Shown one piece after another: positions 1 through 7,304 of a stretch of 9,696 nt of DNA. The stretch is from Gammaproteobacteria bacterium (GTDB lineage: Bacteria; Pseudomonadota; Gammaproteobacteria; Coxiellales; Coxiellaceae). The notes under the pieces are model-generated. The model did not search any database. It was not told the DNA's origin and saw only the letters and a program-made list of their open reading frames with translations. The translations under genes and the position numbers were made by a program. Positions within the stretch are counted from its first letter, which is position 1. Each line of letters starts with the position of its first letter. The stretch is taken from NCBI GenBank assembly GCA_022600315.1, contig JAHZKQ010000239.1, positions 1 to 9,696 on the forward strand, given 5' to 3'.

Positions 1-1
1 G

Positions 2-1171
2 GCAGCACAGCAGTTGGAGGATGGACTTGAGTGTGTTGAGGCATTAAAGGCTACTCGACGTAAAGATAATTTTAATGCTCAGCTAGGTGAATATATTAAA
101 GGCGCTGTTAGTAAAATAAAAATCCCCCAGCCCGATGATCAACCGAGTGCCGCAGATTCTGAACAAGACAATTCAACACAGCAAGTGATATTGAAATTAA
201 TGCCGTTTTTATTTAATGAGCTTTGTTTTCAATTAACAAACACCTCAAGGGAAGATAAAGCGCGCAAAGCGAATTTTATTGCATTGCTTACTCAATACAG
301 CGAAGTTTTAGATACTTCTGGGCAACAGCATTCATTATCATTATTTAAAGCCTTAGCTCAGTTGTTAAAGTTAACCGATCAGCGCTGGATGGCCTTACAG
401 CTTGAGGGCTGGGCGGGGGCTAAAGAGCGATCTGAGGATCAAGAACAATTGGTTGATCAACCGCAAGATTATCTAGCCTGGCAGTACCTAGTGAATATTC
501 AAAGCTATCAGGTAAAGCAAAAAGAAGGGCAGGGAGAGGAGCGAAAAGTAGAGCATTTAGAGGGCCAAGCAGAAGATCAAGTAGCAGTATTAGAAGCAAA
601 TACAGATATTGTTGCTAAACTCTTTCTTGCTATACAAGGTTATATTAAAAGCCATGCCGATTTTTTTCGGCCGCGGTCGTTGCAATTAGTTTATGAGATG
701 ATTTTACAAGAAATTTCACCATTGATGCCAGATAATGAGGTAGATGCCTTGGCTGGAGATGAAGCTGGAGACGGAGCTGAAGGCGAAGATAAAGTTGAAA
801 CTCAGAAAAACACTGCCAAGCTGGAATTTATGCAGGTGCTTAGGTCTAACTTAGAGACTTATGATCCCACTCATGCTTCTTTTCAGCCACCTCAATCAGA
901 ACCAATCAAGAGATTTGATCAGAAAATTAAGCAAACTATTAATGAAAAGCAAACAGTTTTTACGCATAGCAACCTTGTAAAAGTAATTGGGGCGGCGATT
1001 GCCTGTATTCTACTTCTTCCGATTGGAATAGTGGTGCTAGCCAGGTCTTGGTACAAAGGGCGTCACCTATTTGCCACCAATAGTGAGAACTTCTGTCGGC
1101 AGCATGCCAAAGAAGTACGTGATACATTAAAGTCAGCACCTATGCCATTGGTGCCATCGGCTAGAGGCTGA
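2..1171 (+). CDS. Unknown protein with C-terminal membrane segment, 5'-truncated by window edge
   Basis: I do not recognise this protein. The frame is open from base 2 without a convincing start: a TTG at 14 is possible, but the first in-frame ATG is at 200, so the gene most likely begins upstream of the window. About 389 residues are visible. They are mostly helical, polar and rich in Gln, Glu and Lys, with low-complexity acidic stretches (around bases 540-600 and 740-800). A single strong hydrophobic segment lies near residues 321-343 counted from base 14 (starts LVKVIGAAIACILLLP), followed by a short basic tail ending PLVPSARG. This looks like a cytoplasmic domain anchored by its C-terminus, with no enzyme motif visible. 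It lies directly upstream of the icm cluster on the same strand, but a 187-base gap with its own promoter separates them. It could be a Dot/Icm substrate or a lineage-specific membrane protein; that is inference from location and architecture only. Confidence 0.75.
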   Translation, partial: AAQQLEDGLECVEALKATRRKDNFNAQLGEYIKGAVSKIKIPQPDDQPSAADSEQDNSTQQVILKLMPFLFNELCFQLTNTSREDKARKANFIALLTQYSEVLDTSGQQHSLSLFKALAQLLKLTDQRWMALQLEGWAGAKERSEDQEQLVDQPQDYLAWQYLVNIQSYQVKQKEGQGEERKVEHLEGQAEDQVAVLEANTDIVAKLFLAIQGYIKSHADFFRPRSLQLVYEMILQEISPLMPDNEVDALAGDEAGDGAEGEDKVETQKNTAKLEFMQVLRSNLETYDPTHASFQPPQSEPIKRFDQKIKQTINEKQTVFTHSNLVKVIGAAIACILLLPIGIVVLARSWYKGRHLFATNSENFCRQHAKEVRDTLKSAPMPLVPSARG

Positions 1172-1191
1172 TATGGTGCTATCCGTACTAA

Positions 1192-1210
1192 ACGTACATT
1201 TCGCACGTAC
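1192..1210. promoter_or_regulatory. GTAC-rich motif upstream of the icmN promoter (speculative)
   Basis: The intergenic region has three GTAC tetramers (1184, 1194 and 1207). The stretch GTACATTTCGCACG at 1194-1207 matches GTACATTTGGTACG at 7998-8011, upstream of icmD, at 12 of 14 positions. Both lie upstream of the shared TTAA-type box. This could be a second regulator site common to both units, but a match of this quality could also arise by chance. Confidence 0.25.
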
Positions 1211-1279
1211 CCTAAACCAAACCCTAAAACCCCCCAATCTACCTGCAAAAATGAATTATTTTTGCCGACTTAGGCGTTT

Positions 1280-1299
1280 CTTAATATTCCCTTAAGGTT
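1280..1299 (+). promoter_or_regulatory. Putative PmrA box upstream of icmN
   Basis: CTTAATATTCCCTTAAGGTT contains two TTAA cores (1281-1284 and 1292-1295) 11 bases apart, one helical turn. This fits the tandem cTTAA-type PmrA site described for icm/dot promoters in Legionella and Coxiella. Bases 1281-1299 recur exactly at 8058-8076 upstream of icmD. There is no TTGACA-like -35 at the expected place, and the box occupies that position, as expected for a response-regulator-activated promoter. PmrA identity is inferred from the motif; the pmrA gene itself is not in the window. Confidence 0.75.
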
Positions 1300-1306
1300 A
1301 GTCTGA

Positions 1307-1312
1307 TAAATT
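1307..1312 (+). promoter_or_regulatory. Putative -10 hexamer, icmN unit
   Basis: TAAATT matches TATAAT at 4 of 6 positions and starts after a 7-base gap from the TTAA-type box, the same gap as at the icmD promoter. Transcription would start near 1319, giving a leader of about 40 bases before icmN. GATAAA at 1305 is an overlapping alternative. Confidence 0.5.
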
Positions 1313-1358
1313 AACACCCAGCTAAGGTTTAAAAACCCGAAATTTCTATTTAGTACTA

Positions 1359-1952
1359 ATGAAGCGAAATGATATGAATGTACGTTTAAACACATTGCTG
1401 GCGGTGATATTGATGTCCTTGATATTAGGGGGCTGTAGTCCATTGCCACCCCTAGATGGGCCGGCTAAGCCAGCCAAACCCGCCAAACCGACTCAAGCCC
1501 AGCTGCGTCAGCACTATCTAAACCGCTTGCATGCGGAAGGTGTGCAAACCATTCGCCTTGGGCAAAGTTATCGTCTTATTTTTCCAAGCGATCAAGTCTT
1601 TGTATCGCGTACTGATCGCTTAATCACGGCTGTTAAACCGGCATTAAACAATGCCGCTAGACTCATTAAGACCTACAAAACCGTAGCGATTAATGTCAAC
1701 GCCTATTCAGATAACATCACCTTAAACGGCGCACCAAAGGCGCGCAAACAAGCCTTAACTGCGGCCCAAGCACAGGCCGTAAGTGCGTATTTATGGTCAC
1801 GCGGGATTGATACTCGCTTATTAACCGCGCATGGGCTTGGTGATAAAAATGCAGTGGCTTGGAACGGCAGTAAGCGTGGTCGTTACTTTAATCGTCGGGT
1901 TGAAGTCAGCTTTCGTTTTTATCCAGCCACACACTTATATAACGTTGAGTAA
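1359..1952 (+). CDS. icmN: IcmN/DotK outer-membrane lipoprotein with OmpA-like domain
   Basis: Product of 197 residues. Residues 1-25 form a lipoprotein signal peptide with a hydrophobic core (LLAVILMSLILGG) and lipobox L-G-G-C26, so Cys26 is the predicted lipidation site. A Pro/Ala/Lys linker follows (about 35-45, AKPAKPAKP). Residues about 70-188 are an OmpA/MotB-type peptidoglycan-binding fold: the NVNAYSDN segment carries an Asp (D118) and GRYFNRRVEV a conserved Arg (R180), the pair that contacts peptidoglycan in this family. DotK is part of the outer-membrane ring of the Dot/Icm core. Here it is the first gene of its unit, downstream of the putative PmrA-box promoter. ATG 1374 (Met6) is an alternative start; neither has a clear Shine-Dalgarno sequence. 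The order icmN-icmL-icmK-icmE supports the call. Confidence 0.9.
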   Translation: MKRNDMNVRLNTLLAVILMSLILGGCSPLPPLDGPAKPAKPAKPTQAQLRQHYLNRLHAEGVQTIRLGQSYRLIFPSDQVFVSRTDRLITAVKPALNNAARLIKTYKTVAINVNAYSDNITLNGAPKARKQALTAAQAQAVSAYLWSRGIDTRLLTAHGLGDKNAVAWNGSKRGRYFNRRVEVSFRFYPATHLYNVE

Positions 1953-1956
1953 GGCT

Positions 1957-2604
1957 ATGAATGATACCGTGCAACAATTAGCGCTTGAAAAAAATCACTT
2001 ATACCGTGATCAATATCGGCGAGTGTTGCGCTGGAATATGTTATTAGTGGTGATCGCATTAGCGTTAACTGGCATTTTAATATTTATGAATGTAACGGCA
2101 CGCCAATCACGTTATTATGCCTCGACTGTAAATGGTTATGTGATTCCATTGCACTCGTTAAGTGAGCCAGTGATTACTCCCAAAGTATTAATGCAATGGG
2201 GTGAAGTTGCCGCACGTACCGCGTATAACTTTGATTTCGCACATTACCAAACCGAATTACAACAAGCTAAGCCGTATTTTACGCCGGATGCGTGGAAACA
2301 ATTTAATAAAGCCTTACATTCTTCGGGTTTGTTGGATCAAGTCATTAAAAATAAATTAGTGATGAATAGTGTGGTGTCTGGACCGCCAGTAATTTTATCA
2401 CAAGGTAAAGTGCACGGAGCTTATACTTGGACATTGCAAATGCCAATCTTATTAACTTTTACCAGTGCCAACGAAAATACTCAGGGGCATTTAATTGTGA
2501 CGATGACTATTTCACGAGTGCCGGTATTAGCGGCGCCAAAAGGTATCCAGATTTCTGATTTTGAAGTACAGACAGTCGGTTCTGTTTCTAACGAGGTGCA
2601 ATAA
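1957..2604 (+). CDS. icmL: IcmL/DotI family inner-membrane protein, first copy
   Basis: Product of 215 residues. It has a short cytoplasmic N-terminus with the family motif LYRDQYRR (15-22), one membrane segment (about 27-45), then a periplasmic domain with YFTPDAW (107-113), SGPPVIL (141-147) and QMPILLTF (161-168). DotI is an inner-membrane component with a periplasmic domain distantly like TraM/VirB8. The frame is open back to ATG 1831, but that start would overlap icmN by 122 bases. ATG 1957, 4 bases after the icmN stop, is chosen because it puts every motif at the same residue number as in the next gene. In L. pneumophila this place is held by dotJ (icmM), a short relative lacking most of the periplasmic domain; here the copy is full length. 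It could be labelled icmM by position. Confidence 0.9.
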   Translation: MNDTVQQLALEKNHLYRDQYRRVLRWNMLLVVIALALTGILIFMNVTARQSRYYASTVNGYVIPLHSLSEPVITPKVLMQWGEVAARTAYNFDFAHYQTELQQAKPYFTPDAWKQFNKALHSSGLLDQVIKNKLVMNSVVSGPPVILSQGKVHGAYTWTLQMPILLTFTSANENTQGHLIVTMTISRVPVLAAPKGIQISDFEVQTVGSVSNEVQ

Positions 2605-2609
2605 ATAAC

Positions 2610-3248
2610 ATGGTAGGAAAAGGCGTCAATATTGTGATTCAGCGTAATGCGTTTTACCGCGATAGTTATCGGCGGGCATTGATGCTGTCATTATTATTGT
2701 TGCTATTAAATGTTTTTTTAGGTTTCAGTGTGGTGTGGCGCAGCGTTCATCCAGCACCGCCGCAGTATTTTGCTGCCACTGCTGACGGGCGTTTAATTCA
2801 TATTCATCCATTAACGGATCCAGCAGTTACGAATACTTATGTTTTACAGTGGACCACTGATGCGGTGAGTCGCGCCTTTAGCCAAGACTTTATTCATTGG
2901 CGTCGGCAGTTGCAAGATATCGCTCAGTATTTTACGCCGCAAGGCTGGAAAGACTTTGTGAATCAAATGAAAGCTAGTGATAATTTAAAAACCCTAGTCG
3001 ATTTGAAGATGGTGTCAAACGTCAGTGTTACGGGAGCGCCAAAAGTTGTGGAAACGGCGATTATTAATGGACATTATGCTTGGAAAATTCAAATGCCTAT
3101 TTTGGTGACTTACCAAAATGCGGCGCGAACAATTCCCCAATCATTTAATGTCACGGTGATTGTGCTCAGAATGCCGGAAGAAAATTATCCGGATCGGATT
3201 GCAATTAATAACTTCTTGCCCGAGGTCACCAAAAACGGTGCCTCTTAA
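2610..3248 (+). CDS. icmL: IcmL/DotI family inner-membrane protein, second copy
   Basis: Product of 212 residues, collinear with the preceding gene. FYRDSYRR is at 15-22, the membrane segment at about 25-43, YFTPQGW at 107-113, TGAPKVV at 141-147 and QMPILVTY at 161-168. The two copies differ at many positions, so this is an old duplication rather than a recent one. The protein is predicted to be inner-membrane anchored with a periplasmic TraM/VirB8-like domain, and the two products may form a mixed complex as DotI and DotJ do. The gene starts 5 bases after the previous stop. The nearest Shine-Dalgarno-like sequence is GAGG at 2593-2596, rather far from the ATG. By position before icmK, this copy is the closer equivalent of icmL/dotI. 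Confidence 0.93.
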   Translation: MVGKGVNIVIQRNAFYRDSYRRALMLSLLLLLLNVFLGFSVVWRSVHPAPPQYFAATADGRLIHIHPLTDPAVTNTYVLQWTTDAVSRAFSQDFIHWRRQLQDIAQYFTPQGWKDFVNQMKASDNLKTLVDLKMVSNVSVTGAPKVVETAIINGHYAWKIQMPILVTYQNAARTIPQSFNVTVIVLRMPEENYPDRIAINNFLPEVTKNGAS

Positions 3249-3272
3249 TTTGAGTAAAGAGACTAAGTAAGC

Positions 3273-4307
3273 ATGAAAACAGTAATAAAGACCATTATAA
3301 CGTTAAGTTTAATTAGCATCAGTGTTGCCAGTTTTGCGGCAGGTTTTGGTGTGAGAGCAACGAATGTTGGGCAACAAACTAATAATAGCAATGCGCAAGT
3401 TGATGCTTTATTAAACCAAGCCGATAAAGGCGTGGGGGGCGCACCGATTGCCAACAGCAATCCTGTGGCCACTGCAAGTTTTGGTGCGCCAGCACCAACG
3501 CCACATCGGGTGCAAGATAAAACCGGTTCGATTGGTAGTACCTTGGTAAGCCAGCAAGCGTTTTTGCAAACGGTTCGCAATATGTTGCCGTTAACGCCAG
3601 CACAAGTGCATACCTTACGGACTTTATTAAATCGTACGCAACGCGCGGCGAGTGAATATCCTGGCACACCACCACGGCCCACTTCAGCGGCGGTGATGGT
3701 CAATTTAGCGCCGGGTTCAACGCCACCTGTGATTCGTTTACGCAAAGGTTTTGTGACTTCATTAGTCTTTTTGGATTCAACCGGTGCACCATGGCCGATT
3801 AGTGCTTACGATATTGGTAATCCAAAAGCTTTTAATGTGCAGTGGAATAAAAAAGGTAACACTTTATTAGTACAAGCTTCAGATACGTATAAAAGTGGTA
3901 ATTTAGCAGTCATTTTAAAAGGTCAAAATACTCCAGTGATGGTGACTTTAATGCCGGGTCAAGCGGCGGTAGATTATCGAGTGGATTTACGCGTACCGGG
4001 TTTAGGCCCAAACGCTAATCCCGTATTAAGTAATTTGCCGACCACACAAAGTCCGCAATTATTACAGTTTTTAAATGGCATTCCGCCGCATGGTGCGAAA
4101 ACTTTGCGTGTGGATGGGGGCGATTGTCAGGCCTGGATGTTTGACGATCATATTTATTTGCGAACGCGATTAACGGTGTTATCACCGGGTTGGTTAGCGA
4201 GCATGCGTAGCCCAGATGGCACGCATGTCTATGAAATCACAAGAACGCCAATTATATTGGCTTCTAGTCGTGGCCAAATTGTTCAGTTAGAAATTCAAGG
4301 GTTGTAA
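3273..4307 (+). CDS. icmK: IcmK/DotH core-complex protein, secreted
   Basis: Product of 344 residues, close to the roughly 360 of L. pneumophila DotH. A clear Sec signal peptide (MKTVIKTIITLSLISISVAS, then FAA) predicts cleavage near residue 22 or 23. A linker rich in Ala, Asn, Gln and Pro follows, then the conserved DotH region: LPLTPAQVHTLR (about 107-118), a segment with IRLRKGFVTSLVFLDSTGAP and WPI (about 154-176), the DYRVDLRVPGLGPNA segment, and a C-terminal beta-rich part ending IVQLEIQGL. DotH is exported to the periplasm and, with DotC, DotD, DotG and DotK, builds the outer-membrane core ring; it is the functional counterpart of VirB9. The gene lies 24 bases after icmL copy 2 and 5 bases before icmE, in the canonical K-E order. 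A long open frame on the opposite strand (3263-3745) is a shadow of this gene. Confidence 0.95.
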   Translation: MKTVIKTIITLSLISISVASFAAGFGVRATNVGQQTNNSNAQVDALLNQADKGVGGAPIANSNPVATASFGAPAPTPHRVQDKTGSIGSTLVSQQAFLQTVRNMLPLTPAQVHTLRTLLNRTQRAASEYPGTPPRPTSAAVMVNLAPGSTPPVIRLRKGFVTSLVFLDSTGAPWPISAYDIGNPKAFNVQWNKKGNTLLVQASDTYKSGNLAVILKGQNTPVMVTLMPGQAAVDYRVDLRVPGLGPNANPVLSNLPTTQSPQLLQFLNGIPPHGAKTLRVDGGDCQAWMFDDHIYLRTRLTVLSPGWLASMRSPDGTHVYEITRTPIILASSRGQIVQLEIQGL

Positions 4308-4312
4308 TAAAG

Positions 4313-6517
4313 ATGAGTGAAGAAAATAAGAAAATAAAAGGCGGCTTTTTACAATCAGCAAAAGCGCGGATATTCATAACCATTGGTGTGGTTGTGGTGG
4401 TGGTTGCAGCCGTTGGTTTTATCTGGCATAACCACGAAAAGACCGTTGCTAGTCAAGGCTATGCTGAAGTGAGCAGTGCGCCGAATATTAGTTCAACACC
4501 GGGCGCTGGTAGTCCTTCAAATAAATATGTTGCCAATCAGAATTTTCAAAATCGTCAAGAAGCGGTTAAAGCCCGCAAAAAGGGCGGTTCTGCGGTGCCG
4601 ACTTTAACTCGGCCTAATTTCATTGGTAATCCAGATGATTTTGGTGCCTTACCTAAGAATCCTTTAGGGACTTTGCATCCGGTCACCAAAACCTGTCCGA
4701 TTAAAAAAGTCGTGGTAATGTATCGACCTAATCCAGCCAACTGTGCGGTGGCGAATTTACGTTTAGCCCGTCAATCGGGTGTGACTGCGGAAGAGTTACG
4801 TTGCCAAGGTTGTTCTTGTCCAGCATTAAAATTAGCAGGCTACAATGCCGGTGAATTAAAAAATGTGGGCTACACGGCAACTGAATTAAAACATTGCGGT
4901 TATTCATTGCAGCAATTAATTGCCGCCGGTTTTAATGCCAAAGATTTACGTGATGCCGGTTTTAGTGCCGCGCAATTAAAAAATGCCGGTTTTACCGCGG
5001 GTCAATTAAGAGCGGCCGGTTTTAGTGCGGATCAATTAAAGAAAGCTGGGTTTACCGCAGCGCAATTAAAAGCCGGTGGTTTTGGCAATGCCAAGAACTC
5101 AAAAGCCAAAAACTGTAGTGTCTCTGCTTTGCGTAAAGCACGCTTAGCAGGCGCTTCTGCCACTGAACTTAGAAAACGTGGTTGTGGTTTAGCTGCTTTA
5201 AAAGCGGCGGGTTTTACCGCGGGTGAATTAAAAGCGGCAGGTTTTACCGCCAGTCAATTAAAAGCCGCTGGATTTTCTGCGGCTGATTTAAAAGCGGCTG
5301 GGTTTACGGCAGCGCAATTGCGTGCAGCCGGTTTTACCGCGGCGCAATTAAAGAAAGCTGGGTTTACAGCGAGTCAGTTGAAAAATGCCGGCTTTTCTGC
5401 CGGTCAATTAGCGGCAGCGGGTTTTAGTGCTAAACAATTGAAAGATGCTGGCTTTAGTGCTAAGCAATTAAAAGCCGCAGGCTTTAGTGCAGCTGATCTA
5501 AAAGCCGCTGGTTTTACGGCGGCACAATTAAAGAAAGCCGGTTATACTAAGGGCGATTTATTACGCGCCGGTTTTACGCCAAAACAAGCTGGGTACCAAA
5601 AACCAAAACCTGCGGTGGTGATCCATACACAACCCGCGGTTGCAGCAACCAATCAAGGTCATGCCTTTCCATCGATGTTAGCCAATTCGCCAGAGGCAAA
5701 ATTGGCCGCCTTAGAACGCGAACAACAGGCAGCGATGAGTAAAGAGCAACGCCAAAATGCGATTGCACAATTACAATCGGCGATGACGACTCAAGGCTTG
5801 AAATTATTAAACGGTTGGAGTGCCAACCAAGCGCAAAAAACTGAAAACGCGATTCCAGATAAGAATGCAGCGGGTGGTTTAATTGGTCCAGGTGGCGCGA
5901 ACGCTAAGCAAGGTGGTGCCGCAGGCCCTCATGGCCCGACCATTAAAGCCGGTACGATTATGTTTGCGGTGTTAAACACTTCAATTAATAGTGATGAGCA
6001 AACACCAATTTTAGCGAATGTCGTTTCGGGTCCATTAAAAGGGGCGAAACTATTAGGTCGCTTTAACCGGGTGAATAAACGGGTGCTATTGAGCTTTAAC
6101 TTAATGAGCCTACCCACTTATTCGAAAAGTGTAGCAGTGAATGCCGTTGCGATCGATCCTGATACTGCGCGTACCGCCATTTCAGGTTCGGTCAATAATC
6201 ACTATCTATTACGTTATGGTGGTTTATTTGCCTCAGCATTCTTGCAAGGTTTTTCAAATGCAATCTTGCAACAAAACACAACGTCTAACTGTGGTCCGTT
6301 TAGTTGCGTGGTTTCAAGACCGAAACTGACTGCGACCCAACAAGTGTTAGCCGGTTTTGGTACTGTTGGTCAACGTTATTCGGATGCCACTAGCAATGTG
6401 TTTGACACACCACCGACGATTAAAATTCCAGGTGGGACAGGTATTGGTATTTTGGTGATGAGCGATCTGCAATTGCCAAGTAAATTACATAATTTAAAAA
6501 ATAATGGGGTTCAATAA
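4313..6517 (+). CDS. icmE: IcmE/DotG VirB10-like core channel protein with decapeptide repeats
   Basis: Product of 734 residues, shorter than L. pneumophila DotG (about 1,050). It has a basic cytoplasmic N-terminus, one membrane segment (about 18-36, rich in Val), and a low-complexity linker with a Cys at 128. Residues about 143-426 hold two blocks of decapeptide repeats of the form G-F-[ST]-A-x-[QD]-L-[KR]-x-A, each opened by a Cys-containing cap. A Gln/Ala/Gly-rich linker follows. Residues about 547-730 are the TrbI/VirB10-type domain, recognisable by GTIMFAVLNTSINSDEQTP and LLGRFN, with GIGILVMSDLQLP near the end. Within it, about 632-652 (LRYGGLFASAFLQGFSNAIL) is the predicted outer-membrane antenna helix, followed by a loop with C660 and C665. 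DotG spans both membranes and lines the secretion channel. Repeat number explains much of the family's length variation, so the short length is not a sign of truncation. Confidence 0.96.
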   Translation: MSEENKKIKGGFLQSAKARIFITIGVVVVVVAAVGFIWHNHEKTVASQGYAEVSSAPNISSTPGAGSPSNKYVANQNFQNRQEAVKARKKGGSAVPTLTRPNFIGNPDDFGALPKNPLGTLHPVTKTCPIKKVVVMYRPNPANCAVANLRLARQSGVTAEELRCQGCSCPALKLAGYNAGELKNVGYTATELKHCGYSLQQLIAAGFNAKDLRDAGFSAAQLKNAGFTAGQLRAAGFSADQLKKAGFTAAQLKAGGFGNAKNSKAKNCSVSALRKARLAGASATELRKRGCGLAALKAAGFTAGELKAAGFTASQLKAAGFSAADLKAAGFTAAQLRAAGFTAAQLKKAGFTASQLKNAGFSAGQLAAAGFSAKQLKDAGFSAKQLKAAGFSAADLKAAGFTAAQLKKAGYTKGDLLRAGFTPKQAGYQKPKPAVVIHTQPAVAATNQGHAFPSMLANSPEAKLAALEREQQAAMSKEQRQNAIAQLQSAMTTQGLKLLNGWSANQAQKTENAIPDKNAAGGLIGPGGANAKQGGAAGPHGPTIKAGTIMFAVLNTSINSDEQTPILANVVSGPLKGAKLLGRFNRVNKRVLLSFNLMSLPTYSKSVAVNAVAIDPDTARTAISGSVNNHYLLRYGGLFASAFLQGFSNAILQQNTTSNCGPFSCVVSRPKLTATQQVLAGFGTVGQRYSDATSNVFDTPPTIKIPGGTGIGILVMSDLQLPSKLHNLKNNGVQ
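4739..5590 (+). repeat. Coding tandem repeat, 30-bp units, in two capped blocks within icmE
   Basis: Units of 30 bases, typically starting GG(T/C)TTTA(C/G) and containing CAATTAAA, encode one decapeptide each. Block A (4739-5110) has a 33-residue cap and about 8 units plus a degenerate end. Block B (5111-about 5590) has a second 33-residue cap, about 12 units and a partial unit ending GFTPKQ. Block B units are more uniform at the DNA level, suggesting recent amplification or gene conversion there. There are no spacers, so this is not a CRISPR array. Confidence 0.95.
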
Positions 6518-6519
6518 TC

Positions 6520-7269
6520 ATGAGTGACGATCGTAAATACACACCGAGTGAAGACGAATATCAGTTTCCACAAGAAGAGCAAGTTCACTATGAAACGGGT
6601 GCAGACAGTGCTGCTGATGAGAGTGCGCAACCGGTGCAGCCACGTGCTGGGTTTAATATAGCTGAACGGTTTCCAAATTGGCGACGTTTAGTTTTAGTCG
6701 CCGGTATTGTGGTATTGGCCTTTATTGTGTTTGCCTTTTTGCATCACAGTTCGCCAACGACTAAAATTATTAGCAAGCAGCCAGTAGTGGCTAAAGTCAT
6801 TAGCCCTTCGGTGCCGGCAGAAAATGAGGTGTTGGCTGGACATTTTAACAATGTGCAACAAAAACTAAATAGTCAGCAAAACGCCATCAGTGGGTTGCAA
6901 AGTCAGCTTTCACAGCTTAACAATCAGGCTAGTGATTCACGTCAAGCTGAATTGCAAATTGCTAAAGCCTTGCAGCATTTAAGTTTTCAAATGCAGCAAT
7001 TTAATAGCACCTTAAATACGCGTTTAAGTGCACTGACCAAAACGAAACACGGTATTAAGCAAAAAGTGTTGCCTAAACCCATTACTTATAATGTTAAAGC
7101 CATTGTGCCAGGTCGTGCTTGGTTAATTGGCTCGAATGATACAACAACTACGGTACGTCGTGGTGATCATTTAAAAAATTACGGCACCATCACTGTGATT
7201 AATGCTAATGCCGGTAAGATATTAACTTCCAGCGGTAAAGTCATTGCTTATGGACCAGGCGATAATTAA
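6520..7269 (+). CDS. icmG: IcmG/DotF inner-membrane protein with periplasmic coiled coil
   Basis: Product of 249 residues (L. pneumophila DotF is about 270). The N-terminus is acidic and cytoplasmic (about 1-50, many Asp, Glu and Gln). A membrane segment lies at about 56-74 (RLVLVAGIVVLAFIVFAFLH). A Gln/Asn/Leu-rich predicted coiled coil spans about 105-170, and a small C-terminal periplasmic domain about 180-249 carries NVKAIVPGRAWLIG and TSSGKVIAYG. DotF associates with the DotG/DotH core from the inner membrane and has been reported to interact with substrates. The start is 2 bases after the icmE stop with no strong Shine-Dalgarno sequence, so translational coupling to icmE is likely. Position between icmE and icmC and the C-terminal motif support the call. 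Confidence 0.93.
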   Translation: MSDDRKYTPSEDEYQFPQEEQVHYETGADSAADESAQPVQPRAGFNIAERFPNWRRLVLVAGIVVLAFIVFAFLHHSSPTTKIISKQPVVAKVISPSVPAENEVLAGHFNNVQQKLNSQQNAISGLQSQLSQLNNQASDSRQAELQIAKALQHLSFQMQQFNSTLNTRLSALTKTKHGIKQKVLPKPITYNVKAIVPGRAWLIGSNDTTTTVRRGDHLKNYGTITVINANAGKILTSSGKVIAYGPGDN

Positions 7270-7304
7270 TTTTAGCGAAGGGTGTATTTTAGGAGTGAAT
7301 TGTT

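Noticed and set aside
1210..1236. CCCTAAA-type repeats resembling telomeric sequence
   Set aside because: Only two imperfect copies in a short C/A-rich stretch; most likely chance.
1326..1337. Small palindrome GGTTTAAAAACC in the icmN leader as an operator
   Set aside because: Arms are only 5 bases and AT-rich, with no counterpart in the icmD leader; too weak to claim.
1831..1956. Longer icmL copy 1 starting at ATG 1831
   Set aside because: It would overlap icmN by 122 bases and add a non-homologous N-terminus. Starting at 1957 puts all motifs in register with the second IcmL copy.
3263..3745. 160-codon open frame on the minus strand inside icmK, with a second one at 3379-3675
   Set aside because: Both are antisense to a well-supported icmK; the Cys-rich, low-complexity translations and lack of a ribosome site mark them as shadows.
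4739..5590. 30-base periodic repeats as a CRISPR array
   Set aside because: Units are directly contiguous with no spacers and are in frame, encoding the decapeptide repeats of IcmE.
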